Shown here piece after piece: positions 1 through 8,639 of a stretch of 64,000 nt of DNA (the stretch's first letter is position 1; every line of letters begins with the position of its first letter). Source of the DNA: Streptomyces sp. NBRC 110035 (lineage in GTDB: Bacteria; Actinomycetota; Actinomycetes; Streptomycetales; Streptomycetaceae); contig NZ_BBNN01000033.1 in the NCBI RefSeq assembly GCF_000829695.1, positions 84,910 through 148,909 on the forward strand, written 5' to 3'. Below the pieces are notes generated by a model. That model made no database searches. It was not told where the DNA came from and saw only the letters and a list, made by a program, of their open reading frames with translations. Both the position numbers and the translations under genes were made by a program.

Positions 1-258
1 ACGCCGGACCGCCCCGCGCCTGTCAGGACCGCGATCGCGGAACCGGGCAGTACCGGGAGCAGCACGGTGAACCGCTCGTTCACGATCACCGCCGGCAGGA
101 CTCGGACTCGTACGGCCGCCGCCTCGTCCCGGGCCCCATGTCCCACACGGCTGACGTCCCGACAACGGGCAGCCGGTCACGGAGGGTTCCCATGCCGCAC
201 GGAGGGTTCCGGAAGCTCCCGCGTCCACGTCTCGCCCGCACGACCGGGCCTGCCGGAG
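1..258. other. Gene-free left edge
   Basis: I see no coding region that I can support here. Open frames in this stretch are GC-rich shadows of the ADP-ribosylglycohydrolase gene that ends at 259 on the minus strand. The segment is the 3' flank of that gene, and no clear terminator hairpin was found. Confidence 0.5.
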
Positions 259-1161
259 CTACACCGGCATCCAGTTCGGGAGCGCCTCGACCCGCTCGGC
301 CCACCCGGCGGGCGGTGCCCCGACCTTCCCCGCCGCGATCACCCCGCCCACGATGGCACAGGTGGTGTCGACGTCCCCGCCGACCTGGGCCGTGGTCCAG
401 AAGGCCTCTTCGTAGTCGCCCAGGGCCCGGGCGGCCGACCACAGCGCGAAAGGCACGGTGTCGTGGGCCGTCGTCCGCCGTCCGCACCCCAGTACGGCGG
501 CGACGGTGGCCGCGTCGCCGTAGTCGAACATGTCCCGGGCCCGGCGCAGTCCCGCACCGACCGCACTCCTCCCGGGCACCAGCGCGACGACCCCGTCGAG
601 CAGTGCTTCGGGCCCGGGTGGCCCGCCGGGGGCGGCGGCGAGTGCGGCCGCCGCGGCGACGGCCATCGCGCCGACCACGGCCTCGCGGTGCTGGTGGGTG
701 GGGTAGGCCGAGATCTCGGCCTGGTGGACCGCCTGCTCCGGATCGTCCGCGTACCAGGCGCCCAGGGGCGCGATGCGCATCGCGGCGCCGTTGCCCCAGG
801 AACCCCGGCCGTCGAAGAGTCCGGCGGCGAGCTCGCGCCAGTCACCGCCTTCGCGGACCAGCCGCAGCAGCCGGTTGACCGCGGGCCCGTAGCCACGGTC
901 GAAGTCATGGCGCCGGGCGAAGGACTGCGCGAGGGCGTCCTGGTCGATCCGCCGGTGGTCGGCGAGGACGGCGACGACCGAGCAGGCCATCTCCGTGTCG
1001 TCCGTCCACTGCCAGGAGCCCGGAGGCAGCTCACGGCGCATGAGCAGCGGATAGTTCACCGGGACGAAGAACTGTGAGCCCAGCGCGTCCCCCACGGACA
1101 GTCCGCGCAGGCTGGCCAGGGCGCGGTCGAGGCGCCCGGCGGTGGTGGAGTCAGCGGTCAT
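259..1161 (-). CDS. ADP-ribosylglycohydrolase family protein (DraG-like)
   Basis: This 300-residue protein matches the DraG/ARH family, which hydrolyses the bond between ADP-ribose and a protein or small molecule using two magnesium ions in an all-alpha fold. Visible family motifs are GDALGS near residue 25, WTDDTEMA near residue 52 (canonical WTDDT, metal ligands), GNGAAMRIAPLG near residue 123, and GGDVDTTCAIVGG near residue 262 (canonical GGDTDT, metal ligands). Length is normal for the family and no signal peptide is seen, so it should be cytoplasmic. The start follows a GGCAGGG-like ribosome site. It lies 12 bases downstream of the histidine phosphatase gene on the same strand, so the two are probably co-transcribed. 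The substrate cannot be told from the sequence. Confidence 0.88.
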   Translation of the reverse strand: MTADSTTAGRLDRALASLRGLSVGDALGSQFFVPVNYPLLMRRELPPGSWQWTDDTEMACSVVAVLADHRRIDQDALAQSFARRHDFDRGYGPAVNRLLRLVREGGDWRELAAGLFDGRGSWGNGAAMRIAPLGAWYADDPEQAVHQAEISAYPTHQHREAVVGAMAVAAAAALAAAPGGPPGPEALLDGVVALVPGRSAVGAGLRRARDMFDYGDAATVAAVLGCGRRTTAHDTVPFALWSAARALGDYEEAFWTTAQVGGDVDTTCAIVGGVIAAGKVGAPPAGWAERVEALPNWMPV

Positions 1162-1173
1162 CGCCCTGCCACC

Positions 1174-1833
1174 CTATCCGGTGATCCCGTACGGTTCCGG
1201 CTGCCGCCACTGGTCGAAGGGCCGGTCGAGCGTGTACTTGCCGTCCTGCCCCAGGACGAGCACCCGCATCTCGGCGTTCCCGGGGTTGGACAGCGACTCG
1301 AACTCCGCCACGGTCCAGTGGAACCAGCGCATGCAGAACAGCCGCATGGCAAGGCCGTGCGTCACGATGAGGACGTTCGGCGGGTGGTCGGGGGCCTCGA
1401 AACTGCGGAACAGGCTCTCCAGGAAGCCTCCGACCCGGTCGTAGACGTCAGCACCGGACTCGCCCTGGGCGAAGCGGTAGAAGAAGTGGCCGTACGCGTC
1501 CCGGTACACCTTCTGCAGGCGGACGTCCTTCTGGTCCTGCCAGTTGCCCCAGTCCTGCTCACGCAGTCTCGGCTCCTCACGCACACGTATGCGTCCCGGA
1601 TCGAGACCGAAGGCGCGCAGCGTCTCGTGCGTGCGGCGGTAGGGGGACACGTACACGCTGACCAGTTCCTCACCGAACAGGTCGTGCAGCCGCTTGCCCG
1701 TCTCCTCGGCCTGCCGCCGGCCCCGCTCGGTCAGGGCCAGTGCGTGATCGGGTTCGCGCTCGTAAACGGTGTCGTCAACATTGCCCGTTGATTCACCGTG
1801 CCGGACAAGGACGATGCGCCGTGGTCGTACCAT
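1174..1833 (-). CDS. Histidine phosphatase family protein
   Basis: The 219-residue product begins with IVLVRHGESTGN, the RHG motif that carries the phospho-accepting histidine of the histidine phosphatase / phosphoglycerate mutase superfamily. The second catalytic histidine is in VTHGLAMRLF near residue 155, and the supporting Arg and Glu lie in VSPYRRTHETL near residue 60. Length and fold signature fit a cytoplasmic phosphatase of unassigned substrate; cofactor-dependent mutase activity is not indicated by the sequence. It is the first gene of a likely two-gene unit with the ADP-ribosylglycohydrolase, 12 bases apart. Confidence 0.9.
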   Translation of the reverse strand: MVRPRRIVLVRHGESTGNVDDTVYEREPDHALALTERGRRQAEETGKRLHDLFGEELVSVYVSPYRRTHETLRAFGLDPGRIRVREEPRLREQDWGNWQDQKDVRLQKVYRDAYGHFFYRFAQGESGADVYDRVGGFLESLFRSFEAPDHPPNVLIVTHGLAMRLFCMRWFHWTVAEFESLSNPGNAEMRVLVLGQDGKYTLDRPFDQWRQPEPYGITG

Positions 1834-1939
1834 ACTGAAACCCTAGAACGGCGGACGGCGGACCGAGCACCCGTACGCGCCTCATACGGCACAGGTCACA
1901 CACTTCCTTCGCTTCGGGGCCGTTCTCCACCCCGAAACC

Positions 1940-2623
1940 TCAGACCGTCCAGACCGGCTCCATGTCCACGATGTCCCCCGTGAGCGCCGCGATGTCGGCC
2001 TCCGTCTGGGCACGCAGCGCGAGACGTTCCACACGTTCGGTGCGGTACTTGCCGTGCTCGGCAGCCGACCACCACATCGACAGCACCAGGAACTCATGGC
2101 CGGGGGCCTCACCGAACAGTCCCCGGACCATGCCGGGCGATCCTGCCATCGCCGGGTTCCAGACCTTCTCGTGCATCAGCACGAAATGCTCCGCCCGTTC
2201 CTCGTGGACGCGGCACAGGGCCACTCTCAGCAGGTCGACGTCCGTGAAGCGCGGTTCGAAGCCGGTCTTCACGTCGAAGCGGTGGTCGAACAGCCTGACC
2301 CGGGCGTCCTTGAAGGTGCCCGACTGGGCCGAGGCGAGCCGGTCGTGGGACCGCGCCATGAAGGAGTCGTAGAAGGCGCGGCTCTCCCAGAAGGAGAAGA
2401 CGTGCGCCACGTCCTGTCGTCCCCGGCTCCAGCCCCCGCCCTGTCCACGAAATCCCGGCTCCCCCAGAAGCCCCGCCCACTTCCGCTGTCCCCGTTCGAA
2501 CCCGCGGCGGTCCACCACGGTGCAGCGAATCCACTTGACCAGCACCGCGCCATCGTAAGGCCGCGGGGCGCGGCCCGGTCCTCCTCGGCGGGACTGCTTC
2601 GCCGCACTCATCCGGCCCGGCAT
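1940..2623 (-). CDS. YdbC-like (DUF4937) conserved protein
   Basis: The 227-residue protein has a hydrophilic, basic N-terminus followed by a compact alpha/beta domain beginning VLVKWIRCTV. The sequence resembles the YdbC/DUF4937 group (two tandem antibiotic-biosynthesis-monooxygenase-like ferredoxin folds: HVFSFWESRAFYDSFMARSHD near 95 and HEFLVLSMWWSAAEHGKYRTE near 180). No enzymatic activity is established for this group to my knowledge. The annotated ATG at 2623 has no convincing ribosome site. A GTG at 2545 (Val27, immediately before LVKW) would give a 201-residue protein that starts at the conserved domain. It is divergent from the TerD-family gene, sharing a 59-base promoter region. 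Confidence 0.7.
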   Translation of the reverse strand: MPGRMSAAKQSRRGGPGRAPRPYDGAVLVKWIRCTVVDRRGFERGQRKWAGLLGEPGFRGQGGGWSRGRQDVAHVFSFWESRAFYDSFMARSHDRLASAQSGTFKDARVRLFDHRFDVKTGFEPRFTDVDLLRVALCRVHEERAEHFVLMHEKVWNPAMAGSPGMVRGLFGEAPGHEFLVLSMWWSAAEHGKYRTERVERLALRAQTEADIAALTGDIVDMEPVWTV

Positions 2624-2682
2624 GACAGGATGGACAACCTGCCGGGTTCGCCCGGCAGTTGGACAGCAGCTTCTGAAGGGGC

Positions 2683-3246
2683 ATGACGGTCCCAGGGGGA
2701 AGGGGAAGACTGGTGAACGGCGTCAACAAGGGCATCGGCAAGGTCGAGATCGCGCTGAGGTGGGACCCGAGTCCCGCGGGACAGCCGGCCACCGACCTGG
2801 ATCTCGTCGCCGCGCCCTACCCGGCAAGCGATCCGCACGGTGATCCCTCGTACGTGGTGCACTTCGACAGCCGCTCTCCCGACGGCACGATCCTCCTCAG
2901 CCGGGACAGCAAGGACGGCAAGGGCTTCGGCTTCGACGAGGTCATGATGCTGGAGCTGAACCGGCTCGACGCGCGGTACGCGCGCGTGGTGGTCGGGGTC
3001 GTCATACAGCAGCATCAGGAGCAACGCACCTTCGCCGGCGTGGGCCGCCCCGGCCTGCGCATCCGCGAGGGGTACACCGTCCTGGCCGAGGACGACTTCA
3101 GCGGTGTCCTGGGGGCCACGGCGGCAACGGTCGCCGAGTTCACCCGGGACAGCACCGGCGCCTGGGACTTCCATCCCGGCGTCCAGGGCTTCCAGGGGGA
3201 CCCGCTGACCTTCACCCGCTCCATGGGGGTCACCCGCCGCCCGTGA
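2683..3246 (+). CDS. TerD-family (tellurium-resistance/stress) protein
   Basis: The 187-residue protein fits the TerD/TerE/CABP1 family: KVEIALRWDP near residue 20, SYVVHFDSRSPDGTILLSRDSKDGKG near 65, and DEVMMLELNRLDARYARVVVGVVI near 85 follow the usual beta-sandwich order. Family members bind calcium through conserved acidic residues and occur in stress or surface-associated complexes; this single gene is not part of a ter operon here. The ATG at 2683 has a GAAGGGG site eight bases upstream. A GTG at 2713 with GGGGAAG just before it would remove ten residues and is equally credible. It ends at a strong bidirectional terminator. Confidence 0.8.
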   Translation: MTVPGGRGRLVNGVNKGIGKVEIALRWDPSPAGQPATDLDLVAAPYPASDPHGDPSYVVHFDSRSPDGTILLSRDSKDGKGFGFDEVMMLELNRLDARYARVVVGVVIQQHQEQRTFAGVGRPGLRIREGYTVLAEDDFSGVLGATAATVAEFTRDSTGAWDFHPGVQGFQGDPLTFTRSMGVTRRP

Positions 3247-3297
3247 ACCGGGTCCCGGCCACCGCCGGGTCCCGGTTCGGCGGGAACGGCGGCAGGA

Positions 3298-3341
3298 GAG
3301 GGGAGAGGGGCACCGGCCGAAGCCGGTGCCCCTCTCCCCTC
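3298..3341. terminator. Bidirectional terminator between TerD-family gene and nrdJ
   Basis: A 20-bp stem (3298-3317 with 3322-3341) closes on a CGAA tetraloop; I find no mismatch over the whole stem. It sits between converging genes, 52 bases past the TerD-family stop and 57 bases past the nrdJ stop, and can serve both. A second, weaker hairpin with one mismatch lies just upstream at about 3246-3279. Confidence 0.9.
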
Positions 3342-3397
3342 GTCTCAACCGGTCGCACCGGGCGGGCACGCCCGGGCGAACGGTGTCACGCCCTGTC

Positions 3398-6292
3398 TCA
3401 GCTGCAGCCGCTGGTCGAGCCGCAGCCCTCGCAGATGTAGCAGGAACCGGCGCGCTGCATCTTCGTCCCGCAGGAGAAGCAGAGCGGGGCGTCGGCCTGG
3501 ATACCCAACTGCATCTCGACCAGCTCGGCGCTGGTGTGGGCCTGCTGCGGGGCGGGCTTGGCCGCCTCGGCCCCGGCCTTCGGCGTGGAGACCGCCTTCA
3601 GCTCCTGAGCCGCCCGCGGCGCGGACTGGGCCAGGCCCTCGACGTCCACCTCGTCGTCGGTCGGCTCGTAGGAGCCGGTCTCGAGGTGACGCTGGCGCTC
3701 CTCGGCGGAGTGGATGCCGAGCGCGGAGCGCGTCTCGAAGGGGAGGAAGTCCAGCGCGAGGCGACGGAAGATGTAATCGACGATGGACTGCGCCATCCGC
3801 ACGTCCGGGTCGTCCGTCATACCGGCCGGCTCGAAGCGCATGTTGGTGAACTTCGAGACGTACGTCTCCAGCGGGACGCCGTACTGGAGGCCGACGGAGA
3901 CCGCGATGGAGAAGGCGTCCATCATGCCCGCGAGGGTCGAGCCCTGCTTGGACATCTTCAGGAAGACCTCGCCGAGACCGTCGTCCGGGTAGGAGTTGGC
4001 GGTCATGTAGCCCTCGGCACCACCGACGGTGAAGGACGTGGTGATGCCGGGACGCCCCTTCGGCAGACGCTTGCGGACCGGACGGTACTCGACCACCTTC
4101 TCGACCGCGGCACGGATCGTGTCCTCGGTCCTCTCGGTGATCTCGGCCTTCTCCTTGGTCTTGGCGGAGAGGGGCTGGCCGACCTTGCAGTTGTCGCGGT
4201 AGATGGCGAGCGCCTTGACACCCATCTTCCAGGCCTCGAAGTAGACCTCCTCGACGTCCTCCACGGTCGCCGACTCCGGCAGGTTGACCGTCTTGGAGAG
4301 GGCGCCGGAGATCCACGGCTGGATCGCGGCCATCATGCGGACGTGGCCCATCGCGGAGATGGAGCGCTCGCCCATGGCGCAGTCGAAGACCTCGTAGTGC
4401 TCGTGCTTGAGACCGGGGGCGTCGATCACGTTGCCGTGCTCGGCGATGTGGGCGACGACCGCCTCGATCTGCTCCTCCTGGTACCCCAGACGACGCAGGG
4501 CCTGCGGGACGGTGCCGTTGACGATCTGCATCGAGCCGCCGCCGACCAGCTTCTTGAACTTGACCAGGGCGAGGTCGGGCTCGAGGCCGGTGGTGTCGCA
4601 GGACATCGCGAGACCGATGGTGCCGGTGGGGGCGATGACGGAGGCCTGGGAGTTACGGAAACCGTTCTTCTCGCCGAGGCTCAGCACGTCCTGCCAGGCC
4701 TCGGTGGCGGCCGCCCAGACCGGCGTGTCCAGGTCGTCCATGCGGACGGCCTTGGCGTTCTCGTCGGAGTGCTGCTTCATGACCCGCAGGTGCGGCTGCG
4801 CGTTGCGGGCGTAGCCGTCGTACGGGCCGACGACCGCGGCCAGTTCGGCGGAGCGCCTGTACGACGTGCCGGTCATCAGGGAGGTGATGGCGCCGGCCAG
4901 GGCGCGGCCGCCGTCGGAGTCGTAGGCGTGGCCGGTGGCCATCAGCAGGGCGCCGAGGTTGGCGTAGCCGATGCCGAGCTGACGGAAGGCGCGGGTGTTC
5001 TCGCCGATCTTCCGGGTCGGGAAGTCCGCGAAGCAGATGGAGATGTCCATCGCGGTGATGACCAGCTCGACGACCTTCGAGAAGCGCTCGGCGTCGAAGG
5101 ACTGGTTGCCCTTGCTGTCGTCCTCGAGGAACTTCATCAGGTTCAGCGACGCGAGGTTGCAGGACGTGTTGTCCAGGTGCATGTACTCGCTGCAGGGGTT
5201 CGACCCGTTGATGCGGCCGGACTCCGGGCAGGTGTGCCAGTGGTTGATGGTGTCGTCGTACTGGATGCCCGGGTCGGCGCAGGCCCAGGCGGCCTCGGCC
5301 ATCTTGCGGAAGAGCGCCTTGGCCTCGACCTCCTCGATGACCTCGCCGGTCATGCGGGACGTCAGGCCGAACGTGCCGCCGTCCTGGACCGCCTTCATGA
5401 ACGTGTCGTTCACGCGGACCGAGTTGTTGGCGTTCTGGTACTGGACGGACGTGATGTCGTCGCCGCCCAGGTCCATGTCGAAGCCCGCGTCGCGCAGGGC
5501 GCGGATCTTCTCCTCTTCCTTGACCTTGGTCTGGATGAAGTCCTCGATGTCGGGGTGGTCGACGTCGAGGATGACCATCTTGGCGGCCCGGCGGGTGGCA
5601 CCGCCGGACTTGATGGTGCCGGCGGACGCGTCGGCGCCGCGCATGAAGGAGACAGGGCCGGAGGCGTTGCCGCCGGAGGACAGCAGTTCCTTGGAGGAAC
5701 GGATGCGGGAGAGGTTCAGGCCGGCGCCGGACCCGCCCTTGAAGATCATGCCCTCTTCCTTGTACCAGTCGAGGATCGACTCCATGGAGTCGTCGACGGA
5801 CAGGATGAAGCAGGCGGAGACCTGCTGCGGCTGGGGCGTGCCGACGTTGAACCAGACAGGGCTGTTGAAGCTGAAGATCTGGTGCAGGAGGGCGTAGGCC
5901 AGCTCGTGCTCGAAGATCTCGGCATCGGCGGGGGAGGCGAAGTACTTGTGGTCCTCGCCGGCCTTCCGGTACGTCTTCACGATGCGGTCGATCAGCTGCT
6001 TGAGGCCGGTCTCACGCTGCGGGGTGCCCACGGCGCCGCGGAAGTACTTGCTGGTGACGATGTTGACCGCGTTCACCGACCAGAAGTCGGGGAACTCGAC
6101 GCCGTACTGCTCGAAGTTGACCGAGCCGTCGCGCCAGTTGGTCATGACGACGTCACGACGCTCCCAGGCCACCTCGTCGTAGGGGTGGGCTCCGGGGGAG
6201 GTGTGGATGCGCTCGACCCGCAGTCCCTTGCCGGCCTTGCCGCTGCCCTTGGTCCGGGAACTCCGTGTCGGACCGCTCGCCGTCTCTGTCAT
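3398..6292 (-). CDS. nrdJ: Adenosylcobalamin-dependent (class II) ribonucleotide reductase
   Basis: The 964-residue enzyme reduces ribonucleotides to deoxyribonucleotides with adenosylcobalamin as radical source, so it works with or without oxygen. Class II features are visible: NSPVWFNVG and CFILSVDDSMESI in the N-terminal half, SGAGLNLSRIR near residue 235, NNSVRVNDTF, NPCSEYMHLDNTSCNLASLN near residue 380, and a cysteine-rich C-terminus (CFSCGTK, CYICEGCG) of the kind that shuttles reducing equivalents. I place the start at the ATG at 6292, where GGGAGG lies eight bases upstream; an in-frame extension to 6397 lacks a ribosome site. Length matches other Streptomyces NrdJ proteins. It follows nrdR on the same strand after 157 bases, the usual nrdRJ unit. 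Confidence 0.97.
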   Translation of the reverse strand: MTETASGPTRSSRTKGSGKAGKGLRVERIHTSPGAHPYDEVAWERRDVVMTNWRDGSVNFEQYGVEFPDFWSVNAVNIVTSKYFRGAVGTPQRETGLKQLIDRIVKTYRKAGEDHKYFASPADAEIFEHELAYALLHQIFSFNSPVWFNVGTPQPQQVSACFILSVDDSMESILDWYKEEGMIFKGGSGAGLNLSRIRSSKELLSSGGNASGPVSFMRGADASAGTIKSGGATRRAAKMVILDVDHPDIEDFIQTKVKEEEKIRALRDAGFDMDLGGDDITSVQYQNANNSVRVNDTFMKAVQDGGTFGLTSRMTGEVIEEVEAKALFRKMAEAAWACADPGIQYDDTINHWHTCPESGRINGSNPCSEYMHLDNTSCNLASLNLMKFLEDDSKGNQSFDAERFSKVVELVITAMDISICFADFPTRKIGENTRAFRQLGIGYANLGALLMATGHAYDSDGGRALAGAITSLMTGTSYRRSAELAAVVGPYDGYARNAQPHLRVMKQHSDENAKAVRMDDLDTPVWAAATEAWQDVLSLGEKNGFRNSQASVIAPTGTIGLAMSCDTTGLEPDLALVKFKKLVGGGSMQIVNGTVPQALRRLGYQEEQIEAVVAHIAEHGNVIDAPGLKHEHYEVFDCAMGERSISAMGHVRMMAAIQPWISGALSKTVNLPESATVEDVEEVYFEAWKMGVKALAIYRDNCKVGQPLSAKTKEKAEITERTEDTIRAAVEKVVEYRPVRKRLPKGRPGITTSFTVGGAEGYMTANSYPDDGLGEVFLKMSKQGSTLAGMMDAFSIAVSVGLQYGVPLETYVSKFTNMRFEPAGMTDDPDVRMAQSIVDYIFRRLALDFLPFETRSALGIHSAEERQRHLETGSYEPTDDEVDVEGLAQSAPRAAQELKAVSTPKAGAEAAKPAPQQAHTSAELVEMQLGIQADAPLCFSCGTKMQRAGSCYICEGCGSTSGCS

Positions 6293-6449
6293 GCCGCCTC
6301 CCTGGTACGGGCGAAAACGCCCTGAAGTGCCCCGGTGTTCCCGTGACACGGTGTTTGTCCTGATTGCTGCGGGCGTCCACGCGCGTGTCACCCACAACAG
6401 GTCTTCTCATCGCCGCGGCCCGGCCGCCCCCGGCCGCGGGGCCCGCCGG

Positions 6450-7007
6450 TCAGCCGGCGGGCTGGGCGGGCTCCGGGACCTGGACGGCCCCACCGGAGCC
6501 GCCACTGTCTTCCCGGCCCCCCGCGGCAGCCCTCTCACGGTCTCCGTCGCCCGCGGCGGGGTGCTCCACCTGCCTGAGTTCCGTGATCGCGGCCTCGAAG
6601 TCCTCGAGCGACTCGAACGCCCGGTAGACGGACGCGAACCGCAGATAGGCGACGAGGTCGAGTTCCTGCAGCGGGCCGAGTATGGCCAGCCCCACGTCAT
6701 GGGTGGTCAGCTCGGCACTCCCGGTGGCCCGCACCGCTTCCTCGACGCGCTGGCCGAGCTGCGCGAGCGCGTCCTCGGTGACGGGACGGCCCTGGCACGC
6801 CTTTCGCACACCGTTGATGACCTTGGTACGGCTGAACGGCTCGGTCACGCCGGACCGCTTGACCACCATGAGTGAGCACGTCTCCACGGTCGTGAAACGA
6901 CGGGAGCAGTCGGGGCACTGGCGGCGTCTGCGGATCGACGTGCCGTCATCGGTCGTACGACTGTCGACGACACGGCTGTCGGGGTGCCTGCAGAAGGGGC
7001 AGTGCAT
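6450..7007 (-). CDS. nrdR: NrdR, ribonucleotide-reductase repressor
   Basis: The 185-residue regulator begins [17 protein letters not shown] and continues [17 protein letters not shown], the four-cysteine zinc ribbon that contacts DNA, followed by an ATP-cone domain ([16 protein letters not shown] to about residue 135) that senses ATP/dATP. NrdR proteins repress ribonucleotide reductase genes when dATP is high. The family core ends near residue 155; the last 30 residues are a low-complexity Gly/Ala/Glu tail. I chose the ATG at 7007 because it opens the zinc ribbon and has GGGAGGG upstream; longer in-frame starts add non-conserved sequence. It heads the nrdR-nrdJ unit, with candidate NrdR boxes at 7147-7193. 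Confidence 0.97.
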   Translation of the reverse strand: MHCPFCRHPDSRVVDSRTTDDGTSIRRRRQCPDCSRRFTTVETCSLMVVKRSGVTEPFSRTKVINGVRKACQGRPVTEDALAQLGQRVEEAVRATGSAELTTHDVGLAILGPLQELDLVAYLRFASVYRAFESLEDFEAAITELRQVEHPAAGDGDRERAAAGGREDSGGSGGAVQVPEPAQPAG

Positions 7008-7146
7008 GAAATCCCAACCCTCCCTCGCAGCAGACTCCATGGCCCCACGGGGCCTGTTCGGCCCCGCGAAGCTGCTCCAGCATAAGCGATCTCCGAAGGC
7101 CTCAGGACCGCGGGACCACAACTTCTGGGCAGCTGCCGCAATCCAA

Positions 7147-7193
7147 CCACTAGATGTGGTGATTGGCTCATTCATACACTCCAGCACGCGTGT
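7147..7193 (-). promoter_or_regulatory. Candidate paired NrdR boxes upstream of nrdR
   Basis: On the minus strand, TCACCACATCTAGTGG (7162-7147) matches the NrdR-box consensus aCACwATATCTwGTGt at the CAC, ATCT and GTG blocks. A second, weaker match, ACACGCGTGCTGGAGT (7193-7178), agrees at about 9 of 16 positions. Their centres are 31 bp apart, the three-helical-turn spacing known for NrdR box pairs. They lie 140-186 bases before nrdR. The first box is convincing; the second rests mainly on spacing. Confidence 0.6.
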
Positions 7194-7530
7194 CGTTCGA
7201 ATCCGGGCGCGAGGCACCCGGCCGCCCCTCCTCACGGTGCGCTCACGCGGGACCACGGTGCGGACTCGCGCGACCTCGCGCAGCCCCGGGAAGGCCGCAC
7301 ACGGGGAGATCTCGTGCCCGCCGGAAGGAGACGGCGTGCGACTCCCGAGGAGGCCCGGGAAGAGCCGGGCCGCTCACCGCATCACGCGGCACCCGGTGAC
7401 AGACTGGGCCCCGGTCGGGAGACCGCCGCCCCGGCGGAGGGCACGGCCACGGGGGTTTTCGCCGACGGGGAGAATCGCAGTCAATACACCTCGACGGGCC
7501 ACCACAGAGGGTAATTCGCGTTTTTTCACT

Positions 7531-7544
7531 CGAACGTGTGTTTG
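7531..7544 (+). promoter_or_regulatory. SOS box (LexA operator) upstream of lexA
   Basis: CGAACGTGTGTTTG fits the actinobacterial LexA operator CGAAC-N4-GTTCG with one mismatch in the right arm (GTTTG). It lies 60 bases upstream of the lexA GTG start, consistent with autorepression. Established knowledge: LexA represses its own gene in actinobacteria through this motif. Confidence 0.85.
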
Positions 7545-7604
7545 GCGCAACCTTTCGAAAGCTACTACCGTTGTCCTGCAGGGAGACCATCGAGAGGGGC
7601 CGAC

Positions 7605-8387
7605 GTGACCACCACCGCAGACAGCGCCAGCATCACTGCCCAGGACCGCTCCCAGGGCCGGCTCGAGCCGGCGCATGCGATGAGCGAAGCCACGCAGCAT
7701 CCTGAGGGACAGAAGCGCTCCCTGCCGGGCCGACCTCCCGGCATCCGGGCGGACAGCTCGGGACTCACCGACCGCCAGCGTCGGGTGATCGAAGTCATCA
7801 GGGACTCGGTGCAGCGTCGCGGGTACCCGCCGTCGATGCGCGAGATCGGCCAGGCGGTCGGACTCTCCAGCACGTCCTCCGTGGCACACCAGCTGATGGC
7901 GCTGGAGCGCAAGGGATTCCTGCGTCGCGACCCGCACCGTCCCCGCGCGTACGAGGTGCGCGGCTCCGACCAGGCCACCTCCGTGCAACCCACGGACACC
8001 ACGGGCAAGCCGGCCGCGTCGTACGTACCGCTGGTCGGCCGTATCGCCGCCGGTGGTCCCATCCTCGCCGAGGAGTCGGTCGAGGACGTCTTCCCGCTCC
8101 CCCGTCAGCTCGTCGGGGACGGTGAGCTGTTCGTCCTGAAGGTCGTCGGCGACTCCATGATCGAGGCCGCGATCTGTGACGGGGACTGGGTCACGGTCCG
8201 GCGCCAGCCCGTCGCCGAGAACGGTGACATCGTCGCCGCGATGCTCGACGGCGAAGCCACCGTCAAGCGTTTCAAGCGCGAGGACGGCCATGTCTGGCTC
8301 CTCCCGCACAACGCGGCCTACGAGCCGATCCCCGGCGACGACGCGACCATCCTGGGCAAGGTGGTGGCCGTTCTGCGCCGCGTCTGA
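7605..8387 (+). CDS. lexA: LexA, SOS-response repressor
   Basis: The 260-residue LexA has an N-terminal winged helix-turn-helix ([57 protein letters not shown], residues about 55-110) and a C-terminal self-cleavage domain. The Ala-Gly cleavage site is in [10 protein letters not shown] near residue 147, the nucleophilic serine in [10 protein letters not shown] near 182, and the catalytic lysine in GEATVKRF near 219. RecA-stimulated autoproteolysis therefore looks intact. I place the start at the GTG at 7605, preceded by GAGAGGGG; an earlier in-frame start would overlap the SOS box. The N-terminus is about 50 residues longer than E. coli LexA, as is usual in Streptomyces. Confidence 0.98.
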   Translation: MTTTADSASITAQDRSQGRLEPAHAMSEATQHPEGQKRSLPGRPPGIRADSSGLTDRQRRVIEVIRDSVQRRGYPPSMREIGQAVGLSSTSSVAHQLMALERKGFLRRDPHRPRAYEVRGSDQATSVQPTDTTGKPAASYVPLVGRIAAGGPILAEESVEDVFPLPRQLVGDGELFVLKVVGDSMIEAAICDGDWVTVRRQPVAENGDIVAAMLDGEATVKRFKREDGHVWLLPHNAAYEPIPGDDATILGKVVAVLRRV

Positions 8388-8430
8388 GTCCGCCGCGGGG
8401 ACCGGCCGGTCCGGCCCCGCCCCTGGTCCG

Positions 8431-8462
8431 GGCCCCGGAACCCCTGCGCCGGTTCCGGGGCC
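8431..8462. terminator. Terminator after lexA
   Basis: GGCCCCGGAACC (8431-8442) pairs perfectly with GGTTCCGGGGCC (8451-8462) across an eight-base loop, 43 bases after the lexA stop. There is no U-tract, which is common in Streptomyces. The helicase gene converges from the other side and may use the same hairpin. Confidence 0.8.
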
Positions 8463-8639
8463 CCGCACTGTCCGGGTCGTCCGGCCCTGGGCTGTCCGAT
8501 CCTGTGCTGTCGGGTGCTGCGGTGTCGGTTCACAGCCCGGCCCTCCCCCTCGTGGCCCATGCCGGGCGCCTCGCGCCTTCCGTCCACGCCGGGGCGTGCT
8601 CCTCGCTCCCGGCCCGCTTGTTCCCGGCCCGCCTGCCCC

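Noticed and set aside
3326-6325. 999-codon open frame on the plus strand opposite nrdJ
   Set aside because: It mirrors nrdJ antisense; composition is Val/Gly/Asp/Arg-biased with no domain, as expected from the complementary frame of a GC-rich gene.
6293-6449. Adenosylcobalamin riboswitch upstream of the B12-dependent nrdJ
   Set aside because: I found no B12-box-like sequence in the 157-base nrdR-nrdJ gap. In streptomycetes the riboswitch controls the class I genes nrdABS, not nrdJ.
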